From: Bacteroidota bacterium
GTDB taxonomy: Bacteria > Bacteroidota > Bacteroidia > Sphingobacteriales > Sphingobacteriaceae
Length of the DNA stretch: 64,000 nt
NCBI GenBank assembly: GCA_013286565.1
Contig: JABDFM010000005.1
Span: 1-64,000 of the forward strand
Direction of reading: 5' to 3'
Part shown: piece by piece, positions 50,048 to 58,679 of the stretch
Layout: each line of letters starts with the position of its first letter
How positions within the stretch are numbered: the stretch's first letter is position 1
Translations under genes and position numbers: made by a program
The notes under the pieces: model-generated
What the model saw: only the letters and a program-made list of their open reading frames with translations
Told to the model about the DNA's origin: nothing
Databases searched by the model: none

Positions 50048-51238
50048 ATGAGATCGTCCGTTGCCTTTTTTTTACCCATAACTTTTATGATGCTAATGCC
50101 TTGCGAAAACATGTCGCAAAATATAAAAACCAATAATATTTCATGGTCTGTTGCTACCCGCTTACCGCTTCTTGCCGGTATGCAAAAGCAATTGGGTGTG
50201 GCCGGGCCGTTTACCGGGGTAAGTAACGGTGTTTTATTAATTGCAGGCGGAAGCAACTTTGCTGATGGTGCCAAACCCTGGCAGGGTGGTACCAAGATAC
50301 ATGAAGATGATATTTATGTGCTGGAAAAAGATGCCGCCGAAAGGTTCGCCTGGATCAACCCAAAAACAAAACATCTGAAGAGAAAAGTTGCTTATGGCGC
50401 AAGTACTACCATAGCCGGTGGCGTAATATGCGCCGGTGGCGAAACCGAAAAGGCCAATAGCAGCAAGGATGTTTTTATGATGCGCTGGGATGCCGGAAAG
50501 AATGACGTGGTTTTTAAACAATTGCCATCATTGCCTATCCCGGTGGCAAATGCCTGTATCACCAGTATTGGTAATACTGTCTATCTTGCCGGTGGCGAGA
50601 GTAATGGTAAGCCATCGGATAAATTTTTTATGCTCAACCTGGATCATACAAAAGCGGAATGGCTGTCTTTACCGCCTGTGCCCATTGCTATGTCGCATTC
50701 GGTAGCTGTTACCCAATCAAACGGGAAACACACTTGTATTTATATAATTGGCGGGCGCAGCAGTACGCCATCCGGAATCAGTACCTTGCATCATACCACT
50801 TTTTGTTACGATCCGAAATATAAAAAATGGAGCAACCTGAATAATGTTGGTGATGGGGTTAATACAACTACCATTTCAGCAGCCACAGCAGTAGCAAATG
50901 GCGATCACGAGATCATTCTGATAGGTGGTGATAAAGGCGACTTGTTCCACAAAATAGAAACCTGGAACGCCATCATTGCCAGCAGCAAAAATGACGTCGA
51001 AAAGAAACAGGCCAATAAAGAGAAATTAGCCTTATTAAATAATCATCCCGGATTTAGTAAAGACGTTTATCTGTATAATACATTAACAAACACCTGGAAG
51101 AAGATCGGCGAGCTGCCTTTTTACGGACAAGTAACCACCACCGCTGTGCTATGGGATCACGAGATCTTTATACCCGGTGGTGAGATAAAACCAGGTACCC
51201 GTACACCCAATATATCAATGGGGAAATTGGATAAATAA
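50048..51238 (+). CDS. Cyclically permuted mutarotase family protein (NanM-like)
   Basis: This is a kelch-type beta-propeller with repeated GG-and-Y/W motifs: LIAGGSNFADGAKPWQGG, VICAGGETE, VYLAGGESNGK, IYIIGGRSS and EIILIGGDKG. The opening WSVATRLPLLAGMQKQLGVAGPFTG is typical of the cyclically permuted mutarotase family. NanM speeds the alpha/beta exchange of sialic acid in the periplasm after sialidase action. A hydrophobic start (VAFFLPITFMMLMPC) suggests export, though the cleavage type is unclear. It lies 11 bp after nanA and 2 bp before the transporter. Confidence 0.88.
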   Translation: MRSSVAFFLPITFMMLMPCENMSQNIKTNNISWSVATRLPLLAGMQKQLGVAGPFTGVSNGVLLIAGGSNFADGAKPWQGGTKIHEDDIYVLEKDAAERFAWINPKTKHLKRKVAYGASTTIAGGVICAGGETEKANSSKDVFMMRWDAGKNDVVFKQLPSLPIPVANACITSIGNTVYLAGGESNGKPSDKFFMLNLDHTKAEWLSLPPVPIAMSHSVAVTQSNGKHTCIYIIGGRSSTPSGISTLHHTTFCYDPKYKKWSNLNNVGDGVNTTTISAATAVANGDHEIILIGGDKGDLFHKIETWNAIIASSKNDVEKKQANKEKLALLNNHPGFSKDVYLYNTLTNTWKKIGELPFYGQVTTTAVLWDHEIFIPGGEIKPGTRTPNISMGKLDK

Positions 51239-51240
51239 AG

Positions 51241-52482
51241 ATGGCACGATCAAAAAATTATCCCTGGATTTTAGTCGGCCTGTTATGGGGGGTGGCATTG
51301 CTGAATTACATGGACAGGCAAATGCTGTCGGTAATGAGGCCCGCCATGCAAATGGACATAGCCGAGTTGCGGACTGCCACCAATTTCGGGTATTTAATGG
51401 CCATTTTCCTTTGGATATACGGTTTAATGAGCCCGGTTTCGGGGATCTTTGCAGATAAATTCAATCGTAAATGGCTCATCGTACTTAGCTTATTCGTTTG
51501 GTCGGGGGTAACCTTTGCAATGGGCTTTGCTACAACTTTTAATCAAATCTATTGGTTAAGGGCTATCATGGGCATCAGCGAAGCGCTGTATATCCCGGCA
51601 GGTTTATCGTTAATTGCCGATGTGCATTCGTCCAAAACAAGGTCGCTCGCTATAGGCATCCATATGACAGGTTTTTATGTAGGCCAGGGATTAGGCGGTT
51701 TTGGCGCAACGGTTGCCGCTGCATTTTCTTGGCAAACCACATTCCAGTCTTTTGGCATAATTGGTATTTTATATTCATTGGTATTGATCTTATTCCTGAA
51801 GGAAAAAGAGAAATCTGCAGAAACAACATTATTTGATGACCCGCAAATAAAAGTGCCATCCAAACTATTCAAAGGGCTGGCGCTTTTATTTAGCAATATC
51901 GCCTTCTGGGTCATACTTTTCTATTTTGCGGTGGTTAGCCTGCCGGGCTGGGCCTGCAAAAATTGGCTACCCACACTTTTCGCCCAGGATCTTAAAATAC
52001 CAATGGCCCAGGCAGGGCCGCTTTCAACCATCACCATTGCAGCCTCATCTTTCCTGGGCGTGATCATCGGCGGTGTTTTGTCGGATAAATGGGTGCAAAA
52101 AAACATCATGGGGCGGGTATATACCAGCGCCATCGGTATGGCATTGACTATCCCATCATTATTGCTGGTCGGCTTTGGTCACACGCTTTTTGCGGTTATT
52201 AGCGCGGCACTTTGTTTCGGTATAGGGTATGGCATTTTTGATGCCAATAACATGCCTATCCTTTGCCAGTTCGTTTCATCCAAATACAGGGCCACTGCCT
52301 ACGGGCTGATGAATATGACCGGTGTATTTGCAGGAGCATTGATTACCAGTTTGATGGGCAAATCATCCGATGCGGGCAACCTGGGTAAAGATTTCGCGAT
52401 GCTGGCCGGTATTGTTTTACTGGCCCTGATCCTGCAGCTCTATTTTCTGCGCCCAAAGGATAATGATTTTGCGGAGGTATAA
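51241..52482 (+). CDS. nanT: MFS transporter, probable sialic acid importer
   Basis: Twelve hydrophobic segments are visible. The MFS motif in loop 2-3 reads GIFADKFNRKWLIV (about residues 67-80), and the first helix ends NYMDRQMLSV, typical of the anion/hexuronate:H+ symporter branch. Bacteroides nan clusters use an MFS NanT of this type, so import of N-acetylneuraminate across the inner membrane is the best reading. The substrate is inferred from context. Confidence 0.82.
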   Translation: MARSKNYPWILVGLLWGVALLNYMDRQMLSVMRPAMQMDIAELRTATNFGYLMAIFLWIYGLMSPVSGIFADKFNRKWLIVLSLFVWSGVTFAMGFATTFNQIYWLRAIMGISEALYIPAGLSLIADVHSSKTRSLAIGIHMTGFYVGQGLGGFGATVAAAFSWQTTFQSFGIIGILYSLVLILFLKEKEKSAETTLFDDPQIKVPSKLFKGLALLFSNIAFWVILFYFAVVSLPGWACKNWLPTLFAQDLKIPMAQAGPLSTITIAASSFLGVIIGGVLSDKWVQKNIMGRVYTSAIGMALTIPSLLLVGFGHTLFAVISAALCFGIGYGIFDANNMPILCQFVSSKYRATAYGLMNMTGVFAGALITSLMGKSSDAGNLGKDFAMLAGIVLLALILQLYFLRPKDNDFAEV

Positions 52483-52495
52483 ATTATTTGATCAC

Positions 52496-54601
52496 ATGAA
52501 TAACAAGTATCCATTTTCCTTCCTATCAGCATTGCTTATTTTTTTGTTGATGAACCTATGCCTGCACGCGCAGGATAAGGTGGTAAAGGTAGCTTGTGTA
52601 GGAAATTCTGTTACTTACGGTTTGGGCCTCGAAAACAGGGAGCAGGAATGTTATCCGACTAAACTGCAGGTGCTATTAGGAAAAAATTATGATGTCAGGA
52701 ATTTCGGGCATAGTGGCGCTACTCTGTTAAAAAAAGGCCACAACCCCTATTACAAAACACCCGAATTTGCTGACGCGATCACTTTCGCGCCGGATATCGC
52801 CATTATTCATCTCGGCCTGAATGATACAGACCCGCGCGACTGGCCAAATTACCATGATGATTTTGAAGCGGATTATGCCTGGTTAATCGATGCTTTTAAA
52901 AAAGCCAATCCAGCGATAAAAATATATATCTGCCGTTTAACGCCCATATTTAGCGGGCACCCACGCTTTAAATCGGGTACCAGGGATTGGTACTGGCAGA
53001 TACAAAACCTGATCCCAGTTATTGCAAAGGCAAATCACACCGGTTTGATCGACCTGCACGAACCACTTTATGCCCGCCCCGATATTTTTGCTGATAACAT
53101 ACATCCTGACAAGGAGGGCGCATCTATCCTGGCAACAACAATTTATCATGCCATCAGCAAAAACTATGGCGGGTTAAAGCTCCCGGAAGTATTTGCCGAT
53201 AATATGGTTTTACAGCGTAAAATGCCTGTGCCGGTATTTGGAACGGCCAATATGGGAGATGTGGTTGAAGTAACTTTCAGGCAGTATAAGCTAAGCGCCA
53301 AAGCAGATGAATACGGCCAGTGGAAAGTTACCTTGCCAGCTATGCTGCCGGGCGGTCCTTTTAGTATGACCATAAAGGATAAAGATTCTACCATCACCCT
53401 CAAAAATATACTGATCGGTGATGTGTGGCTGTGCTCGGGGCAATCCAATATGGCGTTCCCGCTCAGGAGCGAAGCTGAGGGAGAGAATGAAATAAAAACA
53501 GCAGCGAATAATACAACGATAAGATTATACAAGCGTGACCTGCTAAAAGAAACCGATTCCATTGCCTGGGATACCGCAACGTTGGATAGAGTAAACCGCT
53601 TAAAATATTTCTCAGGTACATGGAAAGAAAGTAATGCGCTTTCGGCCCGCGACTTTTCAGCGATAGCTTATTACTTCGGCAAAAAAATAAATGCAGAAGA
53701 GCATGTACCCATCGGACTCATTGAGGTAGCAGTTGGCGGCTCGCCCATCGAATCATGGATAGATAGATATACGATGGAGCATGACCCCATATTTGTGGAT
53801 ATGCTGAACAACTGGCGAAAATCGGACTTCATCATGCAATGGTGCCGCGATAGGGCCGATGTGAATTTAAAATATGCCGCCTCTGCAAAGCAACGGCATC
53901 CTTATGAACCTTGTTATAATTATGAAGCCGGGATAGCTGATCTGACCGCATTTCCGGTAAAAGGGGTACTATGGTACCAGGGCGAAAGCAATGCGCACAA
54001 TAGTGAATTATACGCTCAACTTTTTAAAACGATGGTAACCAGTTGGCGGCAAAAATGGGGGTACGATCTTCCTTTTTATTTTGTGCAGCTATCCGGTATC
54101 AGCCGCCCATCCTGGCCCGGTTTTAGGGAGATGGAGAGCAAGCTGCAAAAGCAAGTTCCCAATGTACACATGGCCGTCAGCATGGATATGGGCGATACTT
54201 TGAATGTGCACTATAAACAAAAAAGGGTGGTTGCAAACAGGCTGGCGTTATCGGCTTTGCACTACACCTATAAAAAACCAGTAGCTGCTGATGGTCCTGT
54301 GCCATTATACGCAGTTCAAAAAAATAAGATTATCATGATCACTTTCAATAGCCCATTAACCATAGGAAATCAAAAGCCACTAACAGGTTTTGAATTAATT
54401 AATGAGAAAGGCGAGCGGATATCGGCTGATGCCACGATCTACAAAAACAATATATATCTGAAATCCCCGCAGGGCGAAAAAGTGAAAGCGATTTGGTACG
54501 CCATGCAGCCTTACACACGTGCAAATTTGATAAATAATGCAGGGCTGCCGGCGTCAACCTTTACACTAACCCTGCAGGGTAATAAAAAATTTATGGAATA
54601 A
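52496..54601 (+). CDS. Two-domain sialate O-acetylesterase (SGNH + SASA)
   Basis: I start it at ATG 52496 (MNNKYPFSFLSALLIFLLMNLCLHAQ), giving a signal peptide; the listed start lies inside the previous gene. The first domain (about residues 28-225) is an SGNH hydrolase (ACVGNSVTYGLGLEN, HLGLNDTDPRDW, ADNIHPDKEGA). The second (about 230-700) is a sialate O-acetylesterase domain with WLCSGQSNMAFPL (Ser) and VLWYQGESNAHN. It removes O-acetyl groups that block sialidase or lyase. Two catalytic centres in one chain match the layout I recall for NanS-type enzymes of oral Bacteroidota. Confidence 0.9.
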   Translation: MNNKYPFSFLSALLIFLLMNLCLHAQDKVVKVACVGNSVTYGLGLENREQECYPTKLQVLLGKNYDVRNFGHSGATLLKKGHNPYYKTPEFADAITFAPDIAIIHLGLNDTDPRDWPNYHDDFEADYAWLIDAFKKANPAIKIYICRLTPIFSGHPRFKSGTRDWYWQIQNLIPVIAKANHTGLIDLHEPLYARPDIFADNIHPDKEGASILATTIYHAISKNYGGLKLPEVFADNMVLQRKMPVPVFGTANMGDVVEVTFRQYKLSAKADEYGQWKVTLPAMLPGGPFSMTIKDKDSTITLKNILIGDVWLCSGQSNMAFPLRSEAEGENEIKTAANNTTIRLYKRDLLKETDSIAWDTATLDRVNRLKYFSGTWKESNALSARDFSAIAYYFGKKINAEEHVPIGLIEVAVGGSPIESWIDRYTMEHDPIFVDMLNNWRKSDFIMQWCRDRADVNLKYAASAKQRHPYEPCYNYEAGIADLTAFPVKGVLWYQGESNAHNSELYAQLFKTMVTSWRQKWGYDLPFYFVQLSGISRPSWPGFREMESKLQKQVPNVHMAVSMDMGDTLNVHYKQKRVVANRLALSALHYTYKKPVAADGPVPLYAVQKNKIIMITFNSPLTIGNQKPLTGFELINEKGERISADATIYKNNIYLKSPQGEKVKAIWYAMQPYTRANLINNAGLPASTFTLTLQGNKKFME

Positions 54602-54602
54602 G

Positions 54603-55781
54603 ATGAGTTACACAGAGCAAGACATAGAAAGATTAGAGCAGTTTTACCACGATCAGTTATTGAACGATACGGTACCATTTTGGTTCCCGCGGTCGTACGA
54701 TACGGAGTATGGTGGTTTCCTGCTAATGCGCGACCGGGATGGTTCGCTGTTAGACGATGATAAAGCCGTTTGGATACAGGGCCGGGCTACCTGGCTTTTG
54801 GCAACGTTGTACAATACCGTTGAAAAAAAGCAGGAATGGCTGGATGGTGCCAAACTGGGTTATGAATTTTTAATGAACCATTGTTTTGATACCGATGGAC
54901 AAATGTTTTTCCATGTCGCACGGGATGGCAGCCCTATCCGTAAGCGCCGGTATTTTTTTTCAGAAACATTTGCGGTGATCGCTTTAGCCGCTTACGCAAA
55001 AGCGATCGGCAGCGAACAAATTGCGGAACAGGCAAGAAGGATCTTTGGCAGGTGTATTGAATATGCGACCATACCGGGCCTGTTGCCGCCAAAATTTACA
55101 TCGACCCGGCCATCCAAAGGCATTGGTGTGCCGATGATCATGATCAACACCGCGCAGCAATTAAGAGAAACCATAGGCGATACGCGTTGTGATGGATGGA
55201 TCAGTAAATGGATCAACGAAATAGAGCACGATTTTGTAAAGGATGATATCAAATGCGTGATGGAGCAAGTAGCCCCGGATGGCAGTATTATAGACCATAT
55301 CGACGGCCGCACATTGAATCCCGGTCATGCGATGGAAGGCGCCTGGTTTATATTGCATGAAGCAAAATACCGTAATAACGACCGGCACCTGATCACACTT
55401 GGTTGCCGTATGTTGGATTATATGTGGGCCCGCGGATGGGATAAGGAATATGGGGGCATTTTATATTACCGTGATGTTTATGATAAGCCAGTGCAGGAAT
55501 ACTGGCAGGATATGAAATTCTGGTGGCCACATAACGAGGCGATCATCGCTACCCTATTGGCCTATACCATTACCGGTGACGAAAAATACGCCGAATGGCA
55601 TCAAATGGTGCATGAATATGCTTATTCAAACTTCCATGACGGGAAAAACGGAGAATGGTTTGGCTATCTGCACCGGTATGGGACCATCGCTCAACCTGCC
55701 AAGGGGAATTTATTTAAGGGGCCATTTCACCTGCCTCGCCAGGAATGGTATTGTATGCAATTATTAAAAAGTATAAAATAG
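54603..55781 (+). CDS. nanE: N-acylglucosamine 2-epimerase (AGE family)
   Basis: The (alpha/alpha)6 barrel of the AGE family is shown by DTEYGGFLLMRDRDGS, KAVWIQGRATWLLATLYN, NPGHAMEGAWFILHEA (catalytic His region) and KFWWPHNEAIIATLLAY. It converts ManNAc from NanA to GlcNAc without phosphorylation first, as in the Bacteroides nanLET route, unlike the ManNAc-6-P epimerase of E. coli. It starts 1 bp after the esterase stop. No GlcNAc kinase is in the window, so that step must be encoded elsewhere. Confidence 0.9.
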   Translation: MSYTEQDIERLEQFYHDQLLNDTVPFWFPRSYDTEYGGFLLMRDRDGSLLDDDKAVWIQGRATWLLATLYNTVEKKQEWLDGAKLGYEFLMNHCFDTDGQMFFHVARDGSPIRKRRYFFSETFAVIALAAYAKAIGSEQIAEQARRIFGRCIEYATIPGLLPPKFTSTRPSKGIGVPMIMINTAQQLRETIGDTRCDGWISKWINEIEHDFVKDDIKCVMEQVAPDGSIIDHIDGRTLNPGHAMEGAWFILHEAKYRNNDRHLITLGCRMLDYMWARGWDKEYGGILYYRDVYDKPVQEYWQDMKFWWPHNEAIIATLLAYTITGDEKYAEWHQMVHEYAYSNFHDGKNGEWFGYLHRYGTIAQPAKGNLFKGPFHLPRQEWYCMQLLKSIK

Positions 55782-55783
55782 AA

Positions 55784-56953
55784 ATGAGAAAGCTGATTAT
55801 TTATGTTTTAATGAATGTTTTGGGTTTTGCGGTGGCAAACGCCCAGCAAAAGGATGTCCCAGTTTTTGTGTCGGGGACGGAGGGTTATAAAACTTTCCGC
55901 ATACCGGGTATTATTAAGGCCCCCAACGGCGATCTGCTTGCATTTTGCGAAGGGCGCGTAAATGGCATCAATGATTTTGGTAACATACAAATAGTGCTGA
56001 AACGAAGCAGCGATAAAGGCAAATCGTGGGGGGCAATACAAATAGTGGCTTCAAACGGCTCCATGCAAACGGGCAATGTAGCGCCGGTAGTGGATATGAC
56101 AGATCCCCTGTATCCAAAAGGCAGGATATTTCTTTTTTATAACACCGGTAATGCGTCCGAATCAAGGGTAAGGCAAGGTTTGGGCGTGCGCGAGGTATGG
56201 TACAAAACCTCGGTTGATAATGGGTTAACATGGTCGGCCCCGGTTAATATTACTTTGCAGGTGCACAAACCTAAACAGCCACAATATAACCCCGCTTACA
56301 ACTTTAGCGAAGACTGGCGCAGTTATGCCAATACGCCTGGCCACGCAATGCAATTTGCTGAGGGGAAATATAAAGGGCGCATTTATGTTGCAGCCAATCA
56401 CACGGCAGGGGCAATTAAAGCGCATTATGCGGATGGCAGGGCTTTTGGATACTATACAGACGATCATGGCAAAACATTTAAGATAAGTGATGATGTAAAT
56501 ATGCCCGGCGGCAACGAGGTGATGGCTGCTGAACTATCAAATAACAGCCTGATGCTGAATATCCGCAATCAGTTAGGCAATATCAAACAAAGGATAATCG
56601 CGGTAAGCCATAACGGGGGGCAGAAATGGGATACCGTTTATTTCGACCCCCACCTCCCCGACCCGATTTGCCAGGGCAGCATTTTGAACATTGGTAAGTA
56701 CCATGGTAAAAACATACTGGCTGTATGTAATGACGCCGATACGGTGCAACGGAATAACCTAACCCTGCGCATCAGCTATGATGAAGGAAAGAGCTGGAAA
56801 GAAAATTATTTAGTGGCCAAGCAAGACCCCGCAGTGTATAAAGACGGTTACACCGCCTACTCAGACCTGGTTTTGGTGGATAAAAAAGACATCGGCATAT
56901 TTTACGAAACGGATGATTATGCACGGATAGTTTTTATCTCATTTAAGTGGTAA
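55784..56953 (+). CDS. nanH: Exo-alpha-sialidase (GH33)
   Basis: I start it at ATG 55784 (MRKLIIYVLMNVLGFAVANAQ), giving a signal peptide; the listed start lies in the preceding gene. The FRIP motif (TFRIPGII) is near residue 38, and FCEGR follows. At least four Asp boxes of the S-x-D-x-G-x-x-W type are seen (SSDKGKSW, SVDNGLTW, SHNGGQKW, SYDEGKSW). It releases terminal sialic acid from glycans in the periplasm or at the surface. At about 390 aa it lacks the extra carbohydrate-binding domain of larger sialidases. A strong terminator follows, closing the operon. Confidence 0.93.
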   Translation: MRKLIIYVLMNVLGFAVANAQQKDVPVFVSGTEGYKTFRIPGIIKAPNGDLLAFCEGRVNGINDFGNIQIVLKRSSDKGKSWGAIQIVASNGSMQTGNVAPVVDMTDPLYPKGRIFLFYNTGNASESRVRQGLGVREVWYKTSVDNGLTWSAPVNITLQVHKPKQPQYNPAYNFSEDWRSYANTPGHAMQFAEGKYKGRIYVAANHTAGAIKAHYADGRAFGYYTDDHGKTFKISDDVNMPGGNEVMAAELSNNSLMLNIRNQLGNIKQRIIAVSHNGGQKWDTVYFDPHLPDPICQGSILNIGKYHGKNILAVCNDADTVQRNNLTLRISYDEGKSWKENYLVAKQDPAVYKDGYTAYSDLVLVDKKDIGIFYETDDYARIVFISFKW

Positions 56954-56996
56954 AATAGATCAGCATCTTTTGTTGAGCTAATAATAATAGGGAAGT

Positions 56997-57025
56997 CTGC
57001 CCCGATGCATCGGGGCAGGCTTTTT
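56997..57025 (+). terminator. Rho-independent terminator of the sialic acid operon
   Basis: CTGCCCCGATG and CATCGGGGCAG form a perfect 22-bp palindrome (56997-57018) followed by GCTTTTTC. It lies 43 bp after the sialidase stop. Confidence 0.88.
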
Positions 57026-57054
57026 CATTTTGTCCATTTTTAGCCTGAAGAACT

Positions 57055-57130
57055 CTATTGATGTACTGACAAAACAGTGTCAGTACATTGTTCAACACGG
57101 TTTCGTAAATTTGTATATACCGTTTACTCA
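57055..57130 (+). promoter_or_regulatory. Operator/promoter cassette, copy 2
   Basis: TGTACTGACA and TGTCAGTACA (57062-57071, 57078-57087) precede TAAATTTG (57106-57113). Similarity to copy 1 (14788-14864, opposite strand) covers the full 76-77 bp. The promoter points toward the methyltransferase gene, about 375 bp away, with a palindromic repeat in between. Confidence 0.6.
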
Positions 57131-57266
57131 CCCCGACTACGCTACGCTTGTCGACCCTCTCTTCGCTGCGCGGAAAGAGCGGTAAGAAAAAGTATTTAAA
57201 ACTAAAATCCCTCTTTACGGCTTGCCGTAGAGAGGGTGGTCGAGCGAAGCAAAGACCGGGTGAGTC
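57126..57266. repeat. ACTCACCCC...GGGTGAGT palindromic repeat
   Basis: Outer ends ACTCACCC and GGGTGAGT, inner ACCCTCTCT and AGAGAGGGT, and a second small hairpin (CTCTTTACGG..CCGTAGAGAG) form a branched inverted repeat. It belongs to the same loose family as the elements at 7508 and 11581. The ORF at 57148 in the track is only this repeat read through. Confidence 0.8.
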
Positions 57267-57330
57267 TAAACGCTATCCAAAACTAATTCATGCCTACACA
57301 GTTAACTGCATGGGCATTCTATCATATAAT

Positions 57331-57406
57331 GGATCAGTTGCGATAACTGATCCGAATTGTTCTTTGAAATATTAACTTGGAGCGGCGGATGATTGTAATC
57401 CGTCGT
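57331..57406. repeat. Two short hairpins before the methyltransferase gene
   Basis: GGATCAGTT and AACTGATCC (57331-57353) and a second pair, GGCGGAT and ATCCGTC (about 57383-57404), are stacked. Nothing else is recognisable in the gap 57267-57489. Confidence 0.5.
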
Positions 57407-57489
57407 TTACAAACCCCAATCAACCTGGGCAGGTAACTGAATAGGTATGCTCCTAAATTGCTAATTTGGGGCGCAAATTTATAATCAGG

Positions 57490-58392
57490 ATGACCACTGC
57501 TGAAATACGATCAGATATCGAAGAAATAGAGAAGGACTCTTCACTTTATGAAGAGAAAAACTTTGATCAGCGTATGGAGGCTATCGACTTCATCGGTTTC
57601 CAGGTTATAGATCAGATCGATGAACTCCTGCTGAAAACAACTGAATCCGCCCAACTGCTTTTGCTCAGATCACGTGCTGAAAAAGTAAAGGCCAAACTGG
57701 AAGCAATTGATATTAACCTGTTCCAAAAATTGAGGGCAACCATCCGGACAGGGGGATATACAGGTACAGGATTCAAAAACCTGATCAATCAATACGTGGA
57801 GCTTAATTTAGACGATACCGAACACCAGGAAGAACCAGGTTATGATAACCTGGATATCCTTGTCAATTGCTTATCATCGCTTCCGACTATGCCGGAGCAG
57901 ACTAAAGACCTGGAACCCGAAATGGTATACTATCAAAAAACACCGGCCAGGATCGTTTTCGAATTGGTTGAGAAAGCTCATTTCACCAAAGAGGACGTTT
58001 TTTTTGATTTAGGTTCAGGCTTGGGCCAGGTAGCCATATTGGTAAATCTTCTCACCGGCATCACAGCAAAAGGCATAGAGTTTGAGCCAACTTTTTGCGA
58101 TTATGCAAGGAATTGCGCTGCTGCCCTCAATTTATCCAATGTGACCTATATAAATGCTGATGCACGGAAAGCAGACTATTCCGAAGGGACTGTATTTTTT
58201 ATGTTTACGCCCTTCAGGGGCGAGATACTGCAAGAGGTTTTAGAGCTCTTGAGGAAAGAATCCCAGCTTAGAAAAATTAAGATCGTTACTTATGGCCCCT
58301 GTACCGCCCAGGTCGCCTTGCAAAGCTGGCTGGATGCTGCAACACCCAAAGATGCTCCTGTTTACAAGCTGGCTGTTTTTAGTAGTTTATAA
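57490..58392 (+). CDS. SAM-dependent methyltransferase of unknown target
   Basis: I start it at ATG 57490 (MTTAEIRSDIEEIEKDSS), since the eight residues before it read as leader. An N-terminal helical region of about 130 residues precedes a class I methyltransferase domain with VFFDLGSGLGQVAILVNLL (motif I, about residues 174-192), GIEFEPTFCDYAR (motif II acidic residue) and INADARKADY. The DLGSGLGQ form recalls DOT1-like and related protein methyltransferases, but the target is unknown. It is monocistronic, with a hairpin terminator downstream. Confidence 0.8.
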   Translation: MTTAEIRSDIEEIEKDSSLYEEKNFDQRMEAIDFIGFQVIDQIDELLLKTTESAQLLLLRSRAEKVKAKLEAIDINLFQKLRATIRTGGYTGTGFKNLINQYVELNLDDTEHQEEPGYDNLDILVNCLSSLPTMPEQTKDLEPEMVYYQKTPARIVFELVEKAHFTKEDVFFDLGSGLGQVAILVNLLTGITAKGIEFEPTFCDYARNCAAALNLSNVTYINADARKADYSEGTVFFMFTPFRGEILQEVLELLRKESQLRKIKIVTYGPCTAQVALQSWLDAATPKDAPVYKLAVFSSL

Positions 58393-58457
58393 GATTGAGA
58401 AACTATTTATTGATCCTATTATGCTTGTAGATTATATCTATACAACGCGACATAAAA

Positions 58458-58491
58458 TACAAAGCCTTCAGCGAAAACTGAAGGCTTTGTA
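58458..58491 (+). terminator. Hairpin terminator after the methyltransferase gene
   Basis: TACAAAGCCTTCAG and CTGAAGGCTTTGTA pair perfectly around a CGAAAA loop. It lies 66 bp after the stop. The remainder of the gap to 58679 holds nothing I can name. Confidence 0.75.
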
Positions 58492-58679
58492 TCCCGAAGG
58501 GGAAGCCGACTTCGACCGTAGCCCGTCGGTTATCAATGCTATTTTAAGCAAAAATGTCTTGACTCTCCGAGTTGCTCATTGCAACGGTAAGTCAAATTGT
58601 TAATCCGAAAAGGCAAACAATCAACCTGTTTCAATAGGATTCTTTTACAAGGTATTCAACCAAAGAATTACTTTGCCAT

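Noticed and set aside
57148-57375. Plus-strand 75-aa ORF before the methyltransferase
   Set aside because: It is a read-through of the palindromic repeat at 57126-57266 and following hairpins, with no protein-like features.
58292-58603. Plus-strand 103-aa ORF overlapping the methyltransferase end
   Set aside because: It runs through the gene end and the terminator hairpin in another frame, so it is a shadow.
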